64,000 bases of DNA from Microbacterium sp. BH-3-3-3 (GCF_007679045.1 NZ_VEFS01000001.1:1032706-1096705); one strand, 5' to 3'. Positions 17,853 through 29,037 are shown, counted from the first letter of the stretch. Translations and numbers: made by a program. The notes: generated from the letters alone by a model not told the origin.

Positions 17853-18605
17853 ATGAGCAGGTTCGCCCAGAAGGTCGCCCTCGTCACCGGAGGCGGAAGC
17901 GGAATCGGTGCCGAGATCGCACGGAAGATGGCCGGCGAAGGCGCCTCGGTCGTCGTCACCGACATCAACGAGGACGCCGCGAAGAAGGTCGTCGCGCAGA
18001 TCACCGAGGCCGGCGGAACCGCCGCCGCGTTCGCGCAGAACACCGCGAAGTGGCAGGACTCCGAAGCAGCCGTGGACTTCGCGAAGCAGACCTACGGCGG
18101 CCTCCACCTCGCCGTCAACAACGCCGGCATCGGCGGCCCCGCGGCCACCATCGGCGATTACGACGTCGACGCGTGGGACCGCGTACGCTCGATCAACCTC
18201 GACGGCGTCTTCTACGGACTGAAGTTCCAGCTGCCCGCGATCGTCGCCTCGGGCGGCGGCGCGATCGTCAACATGGCGTCGGTGCTCGGCTCGGTCGGCA
18301 TCGCGCAGAGCTCCGCCTACGTCGCCACCAAGCACGCGCTCGTCGGACTCACGAAGGTCGCCGCTCTCGAGTACACCGCGCAGGGTGTTCGCACCAACGC
18401 GGTCGGTCCCGGCTTCATCGACACCCCCCTCGTGCGCGCCAGCCTCTCGCCCGAAGCGCTCGCGCACCTCGAGATCGAGCACGCCGCCGGCCGCCTCGGA
18501 ACGGATGCCGAAGTCGCCGCGCTCACGCTCTTCCTGCTGAGCGACGACGCGTCGTTCATCTCGGGCAGCTACCACCTCGTCGACGGCGGGTACTCGGCCC
18601 ACTGA
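17853..18605 (+). CDS. SDR-family NAD(P)-dependent oxidoreductase
   Basis: A classical 250-residue short-chain dehydrogenase. The cofactor loop TGGGSGIG is at 12-19, NNAGIGG stabilises the central sheet, the catalytic Ser is in NMASVLGSVG, and the YxxxK pair is in SAYVATKHA (about 155 and 159). The start ATG has GGGAGAGAAGAG upstream. The substrate is unknown; 3-oxoacyl reductase or cyclohexanol-type enzymes are possible. It stands alone between the antiporter and the resolvase-like gene. Confidence 0.92.
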   Translation: MSRFAQKVALVTGGGSGIGAEIARKMAGEGASVVVTDINEDAAKKVVAQITEAGGTAAAFAQNTAKWQDSEAAVDFAKQTYGGLHLAVNNAGIGGPAATIGDYDVDAWDRVRSINLDGVFYGLKFQLPAIVASGGGAIVNMASVLGSVGIAQSSAYVATKHALVGLTKVAALEYTAQGVRTNAVGPGFIDTPLVRASLSPEALAHLEIEHAAGRLGTDAEVAALTLFLLSDDASFISGSYHLVDGGYSAH

Positions 18606-18767
18606 GTCCGCCCCGTCGTTCCCGGGCCCGTCGCGCAGCGCGCGGCGGGCCCGTAGCGGCGGTGGGTGGTCGGGACGCGGGTGTGCTGGCCACGGCCGGG
18701 ACGGCCACCGATGGGCGGGAAGGGGGATTCGCAGGGGCCGTACGGCACAATGGAGGTGGAGGTTTCC

Positions 18768-19244
18768 ATGAGCGATCCGATCCCGACGATGCCGTCATCT
18801 GCGGGTGCCGCCGGGACCAGCCCCGTGCCCCTCGCGCACGCGGCTGCCGAGTGCCCGAAGTGCTTCACCGAGCTGCAGAGCGACCGCGACTGGTGGCGCG
18901 CCCGCCCGTCGGGATCCCGCCTGGTCGGCCTTGTGGTCTCACGCCCCGACATGGAGTCGGTCAAGCAGCAGCGCGATGACCTGACTCGCTTCGGCGTTCC
19001 GATCGAGGGCTTCCGTCACCCCGCCCCCGAAACGCTCGAAGGGTGGGCGGGTCGACTCGACCGGTTCTTCGGAACCCTTACGCGCGGCGACGTCCTCGTT
19101 GTCGCGAGCGTGCACGCACTCGGCCTCACGCGCGAGGACGAGACGCGCGCGGTCGCCGATCTGCGTCGCCGCGGCGTCATGGTCAAGGTGCTGTCGCACG
19201 GCGACCGCCACCTGCACGACGCGACGCTCCACACGCACGGCTGA
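18768..19244 (+). CDS. Serine-recombinase N-terminal-domain-like protein
   Basis: A 158-residue protein. After about 50 residues with a CPKC knuckle (29-32), residues about 51-150 resemble the resolvase catalytic domain. SRLVGLVVSRPDMESVKQQ lines up with the usual GYxRVSTxxQxxxxQ, and GDVLVVASVHALGL with GDTLVVxxLDRLGR. Ser58 aligns with the catalytic serine, but the Arg normally before it is Val and the DRLGR block is VHALG. There is no DNA-binding tail and no inverted repeat around it. It is probably a domesticated, non-recombining member conserved in the host lineage. The ATG at 18768 follows GGAGGTGGAGG. Confidence 0.65.
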   Translation: MSDPIPTMPSSAGAAGTSPVPLAHAAAECPKCFTELQSDRDWWRARPSGSRLVGLVVSRPDMESVKQQRDDLTRFGVPIEGFRHPAPETLEGWAGRLDRFFGTLTRGDVLVVASVHALGLTREDETRAVADLRRRGVMVKVLSHGDRHLHDATLHTHG

Positions 19245-19276
19245 GGCGCAGCCGCCCCGCCGCTGTCGCGCGGGGA

Positions 19277-19478
19277 GGTCCCTGAGCCTGTCGAAGGGAC
19301 CGGACACTTCACCGGGCCCCGCCGACTTCGCGCGGGAGGTCCCTGAGCTTGTCGAAGGGACCGGGCTCACCGGGCCCCGTCGTCGCACGGAAGGTCCCTG
19401 AGCCTGTCGAAGGGACCGGGCATTTCGCCAGACGCTGCCGTCGTCGCACGGAAGGCCCCCGAGCCCGTCGAAGGGACC
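19277..19478. repeat. Four REP-like palindromes between genes
   Basis: The 25-bp element GGTCCCTGAGC(C/T)TGTCGAAGGGACC occurs at 19277-19301, 19338-19362 and 19393-19417, with a decayed copy at 19454-19478. GGTCCCT and AGGGACC can pair into a hairpin. Spacing is 61, 55 and 61 bp, and flanking bases (GCGCGGGAG..., CCGGG...) are partly shared, so the array grew by duplicating a larger unit. It lies between the convergent 3' ends of the resolvase-like and uvrA-like genes and could act as a terminator. Confidence 0.9.
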
Positions 19479-19488
19479 GGGGCTCCCC

Positions 19489-21828
19489 TCAGGCGCCGAC
19501 GTAGCGCGCGAGATGCTCCCCCGTCAGGGTCGAGCGCTGCTCGACGAGCTGCGCGGGCGTCCCCTCGAACACGATCGAACCGCCGTCGCGCCCGGCCCCC
19601 GGGCCGAGGTCGATGATCCAGTCGGCGTGGGCCATGACGGCCTGATGGTGCTCGATGACGACGACGGTGTTGCCGTCGTCGACCAGGCGGTCCAACAGCC
19701 GCAGCAGCGTGTCGACGTCGGCGAGGTGCAGGCCGGTGGTCGGCTCGTCGAGCACGTAGACGGCCCCCGGCTTCGCCATCGAGATCGCGAGCTTCAACCG
19801 CTGGCGCTCGCCTCCCGACAGGGTGCTCAGCGACTGACCGAGGGTCAGGTAGCCGAGCCCGACGTCGCGGAGGCGACCGAGCACCGCGGCCGCGGGACCC
19901 TTCGTGAGGAATTCGGCCGCCTCGTCGACCGACATCGCGAGCACCTCGGCGATGTTCTTGCCGTCGAGGGTGTACTCGAGCACGTCGTCGGAAAAGCCTG
20001 TTCCCTCGCAGAGTTCGCACACGGTCTCGACCGTCGATTGGAAGCCCAGCTGCGTGACGATCACGCCGAGGCCTCGGCAGGCCGGGCACGCGCCCTCGCT
20101 GTTCGCGCTGAACAGGGCGGGTTTGACCCCGTTGGCCTTCGCGAACGCCGCACGCACGGCGTCGAGGATGCCGGTGTACGTGGCGGGGCTGCTGCGCCGC
20201 GACCCCTTGATCGCGGTCTGGTCGACGACCACGACGTCGTCGAACGCGGGCAGGTTGCCGTGGATGAGAGACGACTTGCCGGAGCCGGCGACCCCCGTGA
20301 CCACGGTCAAGACCCCGCGAGGCACGTCGACGTCGACGCCCCGGAGGTTGTGCTGGGTCGCGCCGCGGATCGGCATGGACCCGGTGGCCGGCCGGACCTT
20401 CTCACGCAGCTGGGCCCGATGGTCGAGGAAGCGCCCGGTGAGGGTGTCGGAGGCACGGAGTCCTGCGACGTCGCCCTCGAACTGGATCGTGCCGCCCGCA
20501 CGCCCCGCTCGCGGGCCCAGGTCGACGACGTGATCGGCGATCTCGATGACCTCGGGCTTGTGCTCGACGACGAGCACGGTGTTGCCCTTGTCGCGCAGCT
20601 GCAGGAGCGTCTCGTTCATGCGCTGGATGTCGTGCGGGTGCAGGCCCGCGGTGGGCTCGTCGAAGACGTAGGTGATGTCGCTGAGGCTCGAGCCGAGATG
20701 CCGGATCATCTTCGTGCGCTGCGCCTCACCGCCCGACAGCGTTCCGCTCGCGCGGTCGAGCGAGAGATAGCCGAGGCCGATGTGGACGAAGGAGTCGAGC
20801 GTCTCGCGAAGCCCCTGCACGAGAGGCGCGACCGACGGATCGTCGACTGTGCGCACCCAGGCGGCGAGATCGGTGATCTGCATGGCCGCGGCATCCGCGA
20901 TGTTCACTCCGTCGATGCGCGACGAGCGAGCACCCTCGTTGAGCCGGGTGCCCTCGCACGCCGGGCAGGCGACGAAGGTGACCGCGCGGTCGACGAAGGC
21001 GCGGATGTGCGGCTGGAGCGCGTCGCGGTCTTTCTGCAGCATCGACTTCGTGATCTTGGGCACGAGGCCCTCGTAGGTCATGTTGGTGTTCGCGATGCGG
21101 ATCTTGGTCTGCTCGCGGTACAGGAAGTCGTTGCGCTCCTGCTCGGTGAACTGCTCGATCGGCTTGTCGGCGTCGAAGAAGCCCGATTCGCTGAAGACGC
21201 GCACCATCCAGCCGTCGGCGGTGTAGCCCGGCACGAGGATGGCGCCGGCGTTGAGCGACAGCGTCTTGTCGACGAGCTGATCGAGATCGATGTCGCTGAC
21301 CTGACCGAGTCCCTCGCACTCGGGGCACATGCCGCCGGTGATCTCGAACGAGCGGCGCTCCTTCTGCCCCTTCTTGGCACCGGTCGCGTGGGTCACGGCA
21401 CCCGCGCCCGAGATCGACGGCACGTTGAACGAGAACGCCTGCGACGAGCCGACGTGCGGCTGCCCGATCCGGCTGAACAGCACGCGCAGCATCGCGTGCA
21501 CGTCGGTGGCCGTGCCGACCGTGGAGCGCGCGTTGGCGCCCATGCGCTCTTGATCGACGCGGATGGTGGCGCTGAGATTCTCGAGCGCGTCGACGTCGGG
21601 CCGCGACAGCTCGCCCATGAACTGCTGCACGAACGTGGGGTAGGTCTCGTTGATGAGCCGCTGCGACTCGGCCGCGATCGTTCCGAACACGAGCGACGAC
21701 TTGCCCGACCCGCTGACCCCGGTGAACACGGTGAGCCGACGCTTGGGCACGTCGAGGTCGACGTTCTTCAGGTTGTTCTCGCGGGCGCCGCGCACGCGGA
21801 TGACGTCGTGGGCGTCGGATTCGGTCAT
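19489..21828 (-). CDS. UvrA paralogue (short ABC-ATPase, DrrC-like)
   Basis: A 779-residue tandem ABC ATPase of the UvrA family. It has two Walker A loops (GVSGSGKSS and GVAGSGKSS), two LSGGE signatures (LSGGEAQR and LSGGERQRLK) and zinc-knuckle cysteines CPECEGLG, CPACEGT, CPACRGLG and CELCEGTG. At under 800 residues it is about 170 shorter than housekeeping UvrA, so it is the second class that lacks the usual UvrB-binding insertion. Relatives such as DrrC protect producers from DNA-binding drugs. The true role here is unknown. The ATG at 21828 has GAGGAGA five bases before it; the open frame extends further but without a ribosome site. Confidence 0.9.
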   Translation of the reverse strand: MTESDAHDVIRVRGARENNLKNVDLDVPKRRLTVFTGVSGSGKSSLVFGTIAAESQRLINETYPTFVQQFMGELSRPDVDALENLSATIRVDQERMGANARSTVGTATDVHAMLRVLFSRIGQPHVGSSQAFSFNVPSISGAGAVTHATGAKKGQKERRSFEITGGMCPECEGLGQVSDIDLDQLVDKTLSLNAGAILVPGYTADGWMVRVFSESGFFDADKPIEQFTEQERNDFLYREQTKIRIANTNMTYEGLVPKITKSMLQKDRDALQPHIRAFVDRAVTFVACPACEGTRLNEGARSSRIDGVNIADAAAMQITDLAAWVRTVDDPSVAPLVQGLRETLDSFVHIGLGYLSLDRASGTLSGGEAQRTKMIRHLGSSLSDITYVFDEPTAGLHPHDIQRMNETLLQLRDKGNTVLVVEHKPEVIEIADHVVDLGPRAGRAGGTIQFEGDVAGLRASDTLTGRFLDHRAQLREKVRPATGSMPIRGATQHNLRGVDVDVPRGVLTVVTGVAGSGKSSLIHGNLPAFDDVVVVDQTAIKGSRRSSPATYTGILDAVRAAFAKANGVKPALFSANSEGACPACRGLGVIVTQLGFQSTVETVCELCEGTGFSDDVLEYTLDGKNIAEVLAMSVDEAAEFLTKGPAAAVLGRLRDVGLGYLTLGQSLSTLSGGERQRLKLAISMAKPGAVYVLDEPTTGLHLADVDTLLRLLDRLVDDGNTVVVIEHHQAVMAHADWIIDLGPGAGRDGGSIVFEGTPAQLVEQRSTLTGEHLARYVGA

Positions 21829-22001
21829 GGGCGTCTCCTCGGATCGACCCCAGTGTGGCGGAGACCTCCGACATTCGCGAGGCGCGACGGATCGGGAGGC
21901 GCTGCCGTGCGGATCCGACGGGTGACACGCCGCTCCTCGGCGTTCGGCCTCCGGCGCGGCGTGGTCCACATCCGCACGACGGCAGCTGCCGCCGGAGACG
22001 A

Positions 22002-22035
22002 CGATGCCCCCGCAGACGGATCTGCGGGGGCATCG
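22002..22035. terminator. Hairpin after the first DEAD-box helicase gene
   Basis: A perfect 15-bp stem (22002-22016 with 22021-22035) closes the loop CGGA, 12 bp beyond the helicase stop. There is no T-run on the - strand, so it may end transcription by the actinobacterial non-canonical route or protect the mRNA 3' end. Confidence 0.65.
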
Positions 22036-22046
22036 GGAAAGTCGAC

Positions 22047-23594
22047 TCAGCCTTGGGCGCGACGGTTCGTGCGGGGGCTGCGTGCTCCGACGACCATGCC
22101 GGTCGTGGGGGTTCCGGATGCCGAGCGCCCGGCGCCCTGCGGACGACCTGCACCCGTGCGCTGACCACCGGCGGCCGACTGGCCGCGGCCTGCACCGGAG
22201 GAACGCTGACCCTGGCCGCGACCGCCCTGCGGGGCGCGTCCGGCGGCGGGAGCATCGGTGCCCTGGGCGCTGCCACCCCGACCGCGGCGCTGGCGACCGC
22301 CACCGGCGGCGGGAGCCACGGCATCCGTGCCCTGCGTGCGCTGTGCGCGCTTGCGCTGGGCGTTGGCGCCCTGCGAGCGGCCGCCGCCCTGCGGCTGGGC
22401 CACGATGGGCTCGGGCTTGACGTAGGCGGCGACCTCGCCGACGAGCGCGACGACCTCGGGAGAGGTCGGGGTCACGGCCGTGGGCGTGGCCGAGATCTTG
22501 GCCTTGCGCAGGATGTCGAGGGTGTCGCGACGCTGCTCGGGGAGCATGATCGTGACGACGTCACCGGCGGTGCCGGCACGGGCGGTGCGGCCTGAGCGGT
22601 GCAGGTACGCCTTGTGCTCGACGGGCGGGTCGACGTGGACGACGAGCTCGACACCGTCGACGTGCACGCCGCGGGCGGCGACGTCGGTGGCGACGAGCAC
22701 CTTGGCGCGTCCGTCGCCGAAGGCGGCGAGGTTGCGGTCGCGCTGCGGCTGCGACAGGTTTCCGTGCAGGTCGACCGAGGGGATACCCGCAGCCGTCAGA
22801 GCCTTCGCGAGCTTCTTGGCCTGGTGCTTGGTGCGCATGAAGAGGATGCGGCGCGCGGTGCCCGAGGCGAGCGTCTGCACGAGGTCTTTCTTGGCGTCGG
22901 CGTCGGCGGGAGCGAAGACGTGGTGGGTCATCGCCGCGACGTGCGAGTGCGCCTCGTCGACCGAGTGCAGCACCTCGTTGCGCAGGAAGCGCTTGACGAG
23001 CTTGTCCACACCATTGTCGAGCGTGGCCGAGAACAGCAGGCGCTGACCACCGGCGGGCGTGCGCGACAGCAGACGCGTGACGCCCGGGAGGAAGCCGAGG
23101 TCGGCCATGTGGTCGGCCTCGTCGAGCACGGTGATCTCGATGTCGTCGAGGCTCGCGTAGCCCTGACCGATGAGGTCTTCGAGGCGACCGGGGCACGCGA
23201 CGAGGATGTCGACTCCTCCGGCGAACGCGTCGACCTGGCGCTTCTGGTTCACACCGCCGTAGACGGTGGTCGTGACCAGGCCGTAGGCCGCGGCGAGGGG
23301 CTTGATGACCTCGTCGATCTGGTTGGCGAGCTCACGGGTGGGGGCGAGCACGAGCGCACGGGGCTTGCGGCCACGACGGCGGTCGTTCTTGCCGGCGAGG
23401 CGGGCGACGAGGGGAAGCGCGAAGGCGAGGGTCTTGCCCGAGCCCGTCTTGCCGCGGCCGAGCACGTCGCGGCCGGCCAGGGTGTCGGGCAGGGTGTCGG
23501 CCTGAATGGGGAACGCGTCGTTCTTGCCCTGCGAGGCGAGAACGTCGACGAGAGGGGCGGGCACGCCGAAGTCGGCGAAAGTCTGGGACGTCAT
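22047..23594 (-). CDS. DEAD-box RNA helicase with basic Gly-rich tail
   Basis: An ATP-dependent RNA remodeller for ribosome assembly or mRNA turnover. Motif I is GKTGSGKT, motif Ia is PTRELANQ, motif II is DEAD, motif III is SAT and motif VI is HRSGRTARAG. The last 110 residues are Arg/Gly/Gln-rich (QRRGRGGSAQGTD, QGGRGQGQRSSG) and should bind RNA non-specifically. The ATG at 23594 begins at MTSQTFADFG, the usual Q-motif N-terminus; about 180 bp of leader separates it from tag. The product is 515 residues. A second, quite different DEAD-box gene is at 51.3-53.7 kb. Confidence 0.93.
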   Translation of the reverse strand: MTSQTFADFGVPAPLVDVLASQGKNDAFPIQADTLPDTLAGRDVLGRGKTGSGKTLAFALPLVARLAGKNDRRRGRKPRALVLAPTRELANQIDEVIKPLAAAYGLVTTTVYGGVNQKRQVDAFAGGVDILVACPGRLEDLIGQGYASLDDIEITVLDEADHMADLGFLPGVTRLLSRTPAGGQRLLFSATLDNGVDKLVKRFLRNEVLHSVDEAHSHVAAMTHHVFAPADADAKKDLVQTLASGTARRILFMRTKHQAKKLAKALTAAGIPSVDLHGNLSQPQRDRNLAAFGDGRAKVLVATDVAARGVHVDGVELVVHVDPPVEHKAYLHRSGRTARAGTAGDVVTIMLPEQRRDTLDILRKAKISATPTAVTPTSPEVVALVGEVAAYVKPEPIVAQPQGGGRSQGANAQRKRAQRTQGTDAVAPAAGGGRQRRGRGGSAQGTDAPAAGRAPQGGRGQGQRSSGAGRGQSAAGGQRTGAGRPQGAGRSASGTPTTGMVVGARSPRTNRRAQG

Positions 23595-23778
23595 GAATAC
23601 TCCTGCCGCGGCGCACGCGCGCACGGCGATTCGGGATGCCGCGAAGCTGCGGCCAAGTGGGCGAAGGCGCCGAGTGGCGCATCCGTTCGCCGTGAAGGTC
23701 AAAGGCCCGAAAGAAGGGGCCGGTGCGTTCGACGACGCAGGGAGCGAAGGCTCCCGATGAGACCAGTCTAGCGGGGCG

Positions 23779-24351
23779 TCACGCCTCCGCGCGCCAGCAC
23801 CCCGCGACGTGGTCGTCGACCATGCCCGCGGACTGCATGAGCGCGTACATCGTGGTGGGCCCGACGAAGCGGAAACCCCGGCGCCGCAGCTCTGTGCTCA
23901 AGGCGGTCGACTCGGCGGTGACGGTGGGCACCTCGGCGAACGTGCGGGGAGGGGTGTGCGCCACCGGCGCGAACGACCACATCAGGGCGTCGAGCTCCCC
24001 GTCGGCCATGCGTTCGAGGAGGCCGGCGTTGCCGATCACGGCCTCGATCTTGGCGCGATTACGGATGATCCCGGCATCCTGCATCAATCTCTCGACGTCG
24101 TCGGGGCCGAAGGCGGCGACCACCGCCGGATCGAAGTCATGGAACACCTCGCGGAAGCGCGGACGCTTGCGCAGGATCGTGATCCAGGCGAGCCCGGCCT
24201 GGAAGCCCTCGAGGCTCATCTTCTCGAAGAGGCGACGGTCGCCGTGCAGCGCCGTGCCCCACTCCTCGTCGTGGTAGCGCTGATACTCGGCGTCGGCGCC
24301 CGCCCAGGCGCAGCGCCGGATGCCGTCGGCTCCGGTCACGAGATCGGTCAT
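23779..24351 (-). CDS. tag: DNA-3-methyladenine glycosylase I
   Basis: A base-excision enzyme removing 3-methyladenine from alkylated DNA. The 190-residue product shows RCAWAG near the N-terminus, YHDEEWGTALHGDRRLFE, LEGFQAGLAWITIL and the C-terminal GFRFVGPTTMYALMQSAGMVDDH, all typical of Tag. The conserved Cys and His zinc ligands are present. The ATG at 24351 was chosen over longer frames because it begins at the family N-terminus. Confidence 0.95.
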   Translation of the reverse strand: MTDLVTGADGIRRCAWAGADAEYQRYHDEEWGTALHGDRRLFEKMSLEGFQAGLAWITILRKRPRFREVFHDFDPAVVAAFGPDDVERLMQDAGIIRNRAKIEAVIGNAGLLERMADGELDALMWSFAPVAHTPPRTFAEVPTVTAESTALSTELRRRGFRFVGPTTMYALMQSAGMVDDHVAGCWRAEA

Positions 24352-24423
24352 GGGACCCAGGCTAGAGGGGACCTCCGACACCGCGGCATCCGGAACCTCG
24401 TCCTGCCTCGCGGACGGGGCTGA

Positions 24424-24466
24424 CACGAGAGCAGGCCGACCCGTCGCGGATCGGCCTGCTCTCGTG
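24424..24466 (-). terminator. Terminator of the acyl-CoA oxidase gene
   Basis: A perfect 16-bp stem (24424-24439 with 24451-24466) with an 11-nt loop, 8 bp beyond the oxidase stop at 24475. It lacks a long U-tract. Confidence 0.75.
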
Positions 24467-24474
24467 CGGATGCG

Positions 24475-26577
24475 TTATTTGCCGGGCTTCTTCTCCGGAA
24501 CGGGAGCCGTGCCCGACGCCTTCAGCTCGGCGTAGTACGCGGCCGCCTCGTTCTGGCGGTCGTCCTCGACACCCGAGGCGATCGACGCCCGGATGTGCTC
24601 GGGGCCGTAGCCGAACGCATCGACCAGGTCTTGCGCGTGCGGGCGCAGACGACGGCACAGGCGGTCGATGTAGCTCGACACCGCGGCCCCGCGCTGCGCG
24701 GAGAGGCGGCCGTTGATGAGGTACCACGCGAGGTGCTTCTCGATGAGCTGCAGGCCGAAGAGGTCGCGCAGCCAGGTGAGCACCGTGAGCGTGTCGCGGT
24801 CGGTGATGCGGTTGATGGCGTCGGTGAACGCCTCCCACAGCAGCAGTTCGCCGTGCGCGCGCGCCGCTTCGATCAGCTGCGCCTGGTTCTCGTTGAACAG
24901 CGCCGCCGCGTCTTCGCGCGAGAGCTTGGATGCCGGGCGCAGGCGCCCCGCGATGTCGGCGATCATCTGCTGCACACGGTCGGCGAGCAGCTCGTGCTGC
25001 TGCTCGGCGCGCAGGCCCCGCTCGACCGCACGGGCGGTGGAGCCGAAGTCGGACACGGCCTGGCCGAGCTGACGCATGCCCGCGCCGTGGAACAGCTTGC
25101 CGGCGGTCTGACCGACCGCGAAGGCGGCCAGCTGCTTGGCGTCCTTGCCCTTGAACTGGCGGGCGTAGTCGGCGAGGAGTCGCTTGCCGACGAGCTGCAG
25201 CAGGATGTTGTTGTCGCCCTCGAACGTCACGTAGATGTCGAGGTCGGCGCGCAGGCCCACGAGGCGGTTCTCGAAGAGGAAGCCCTGCCCGCCGCACGCC
25301 TCGCGCGACTCCTGCAGGGTGTCGAGCGCGTGCCAGGTCGACAGCGGCTTGAGCGCCGCGGCGAGGGTCTCGAGGTCTTCGCGGTCGGCGTCGGTGTCGA
25401 GGCGACCGCTGAAGACGCCGTCGAACTTCTGCAGGAACTCGTCGTGGGCGAAGATCTGCGCGTACGTGGTGGCCAGACGCGGGAGCAGGCGACGCTGGTG
25501 CTTGCCGTAGTCGAGCAGGGTCACCTCGGGGGTGCCGCTGCCGGAGTCGAACTGACGACGCTGGTTGCCGTAGGTGATGGCGATCGTGAGGCCGATGGCC
25601 GAGGCCCAGGCCGCGGCACCGTCGAGCGACACGCGACCCTGCACGAGCGTGCCGAGCATCGTGAAGAAGCGACGACCGGGGCTGGCGATGTCGCTCGAGT
25701 AGGTGCCGTCGGCGGCGACGTCGCCGTAGCGGTTCAGCAGGTTGGTGCGCGGGATGCGCACCTGGTCGAAGTGGAGACGGCCGTTGTCGATGCCGTTCAG
25801 ACCGCCCTTGAGGCCGTCGTCTTCACCGCCGATGCCGGGGAAGAAGTTCCCCTCGTCGTCGCGCAGCGGCACGTAGAAGCAGTGCACGCCGTGGTTGACG
25901 CCGTCGGTGATGAGCTGGGCGAAGACCGTCGCTGCCTTGCCGTGCAGGGCCGCGTTGCCGAGGTAGTCCTTCCACGCACCGCGGAACGGCGTGTGGATGA
26001 CGAACTCCTCGGTCGCGGGGTCGTAGGTCGCGGTCGTGCCGATGGCCGACACGTCGGAGCCGTGCCCGGTCTCGGTCATCGCGAAGGCGCCGGGGATGTC
26101 GAGGCTCATGATGCCCGGAAGCCACTTGTCGTGGTGCTCGCGCGTGCCCAGCTGCAGCACCGCCGAGCCGAACAGGCCCCACTGCACGCCCGACTTGATC
26201 TGCAGGCTCGGGTCGGCGGCCACGAGCTCTTCGAAGCCGGCGATGTTGGCGCCGTTGTTCTCTTCGCCCCCGAAACGCTTCGGGAAGGCGCGGTGCACGG
26301 CCTTGTTCTGCACCAGCAGGTGCAGCTGGCTGAGGGTGCGCTCGCGGTGCGCGTCCATGCCGAGGCTGTCGTCGCGCCAGAGGGCGGGATCCTTGATCAG
26401 CTCGCGCGCCTGGCGGCGGGTGTCGCCCCAGGTGCCGAGCAGCAGGTCGGTGACCCGCTCGGTATCGATACGCGCCTCGGAGGCCTCGGCGGCGGAGTGC
26501 GGCGCGGTGGGCGCACCCCCGACGGGCGTACGCGTGCTCGTAGCGGGCGTGGTGGGACGGACGGCGGCGTCGGTCAT
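24475..26577 (-). CDS. Acyl-CoA oxidase/dehydrogenase family protein
   Basis: A flavoenzyme for the first step of fatty-acid beta-oxidation. The product has about 700 residues, the size of acyl-CoA oxidases rather than the 380-residue dehydrogenases. The FAD-binding MTETGHGSDVSAIGT and the CGGQGFL and FEGDNNILLQL blocks of oxidases are present, and the C-terminal oxidase domain follows. The ATG at 26577 starts a 40-residue Ala/Thr-rich disordered lead. Frames open further upstream but cross a palindrome cluster at 26.62-26.70 kb, which is better read as the promoter. Confidence 0.9.
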   Translation of the reverse strand: MTDAAVRPTTPATSTRTPVGGAPTAPHSAAEASEARIDTERVTDLLLGTWGDTRRQARELIKDPALWRDDSLGMDAHRERTLSQLHLLVQNKAVHRAFPKRFGGEENNGANIAGFEELVAADPSLQIKSGVQWGLFGSAVLQLGTREHHDKWLPGIMSLDIPGAFAMTETGHGSDVSAIGTTATYDPATEEFVIHTPFRGAWKDYLGNAALHGKAATVFAQLITDGVNHGVHCFYVPLRDDEGNFFPGIGGEDDGLKGGLNGIDNGRLHFDQVRIPRTNLLNRYGDVAADGTYSSDIASPGRRFFTMLGTLVQGRVSLDGAAAWASAIGLTIAITYGNQRRQFDSGSGTPEVTLLDYGKHQRRLLPRLATTYAQIFAHDEFLQKFDGVFSGRLDTDADREDLETLAAALKPLSTWHALDTLQESREACGGQGFLFENRLVGLRADLDIYVTFEGDNNILLQLVGKRLLADYARQFKGKDAKQLAAFAVGQTAGKLFHGAGMRQLGQAVSDFGSTARAVERGLRAEQQHELLADRVQQMIADIAGRLRPASKLSREDAAALFNENQAQLIEAARAHGELLLWEAFTDAINRITDRDTLTVLTWLRDLFGLQLIEKHLAWYLINGRLSAQRGAAVSSYIDRLCRRLRPHAQDLVDAFGYGPEHIRASIASGVEDDRQNEAAAYYAELKASGTAPVPEKKPGK

Positions 26578-26624
26578 TCTCGGCACCTTTCGACGTTGCA
26601 AAGGACGACTCTCACGGTAGGTGT

Positions 26625-26699
26625 CCCACAACGACAACCCAAACCTCCTGTGCGATACGCACAACACCCGCGGGCCCCGCTGCGAGAGGTCGTTGTGGG
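26625..26699. promoter_or_regulatory. Nested palindromes upstream of acyl-CoA oxidase
   Basis: A perfect TGTGCG-ATA-CGCACA palindrome (26649-26663) sits inside a second perfect inverted pair, CCCACAACGAC (26625-26635) and GTCGTTGTGGG (26689-26699). It lies 50-120 bp upstream of the oxidase start. A dimeric TetR/FadR-type regulator is the likely ligand, but no such gene is next to it. Confidence 0.55.
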
Positions 26700-26739
26700 T
26701 GGTCAACATTCCCGTGAGAGGACTGAGCGGTCGCGCGCG

Positions 26740-26876
26740 ACCGAGCGAGGTCCCTGAGCCTGTCGAAGGGACCGGGACCCGTGCGGAGCTCAGTTCGCGG
26801 TGGCTTCGACGAGCTCAGCCACCTACACCGAGCGAGGTCCCTGAGCCCGTCGAAGGGACCGGGGCCCGCGCAGAGC

Positions 26877-26890
<14 letters not shown>
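26740..26890. repeat. 87-bp tandem duplication with REP elements
   Basis: Positions 26740-26803 and 26827-26890 match at 57 of 64 bases with a period of 87 bp. Each carries the REP palindrome (26749-26773 and 26836-26860), and each ends in the recQ 3' sequence AGCTCAGTTCGCGG. Between them is a related, inverted-form element GGTGGCTTCGACGAGCTCAGCCACC (26799-26823). The outer copy therefore contains a fossil of the recQ stop codon. Confidence 0.8.
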
Positions 26891-28919
<2,029 letters not shown>

Positions 28920-29037
28920 CCGACAACGGTAACCCGGGCCACCGACACCGACACCGCCCCGGCATCCGTCGGGGGACGACCGGGGACGACAGGGCGACTG
29001 TGGAGAAGGCGTGGCCCCCGGACGGGCGGGACGGAGA

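Noticed and set aside
18768..19478. A mobile element formed by the resolvase-like gene and the REP repeats
   Set aside because: There are no terminal inverted repeats or target duplications, the protein lacks a DNA-binding domain, and REP copies also occur elsewhere.
19513..22164. An 883-codon + strand frame antisense to the UvrA paralogue
   Set aside because: The composition is that of an antisense reading and all UvrA motifs lie on the other strand.
24595..26757. A 720-codon + strand frame antisense to acyl-CoA oxidase
   Set aside because: Same reason; it also runs through the promoter palindromes.
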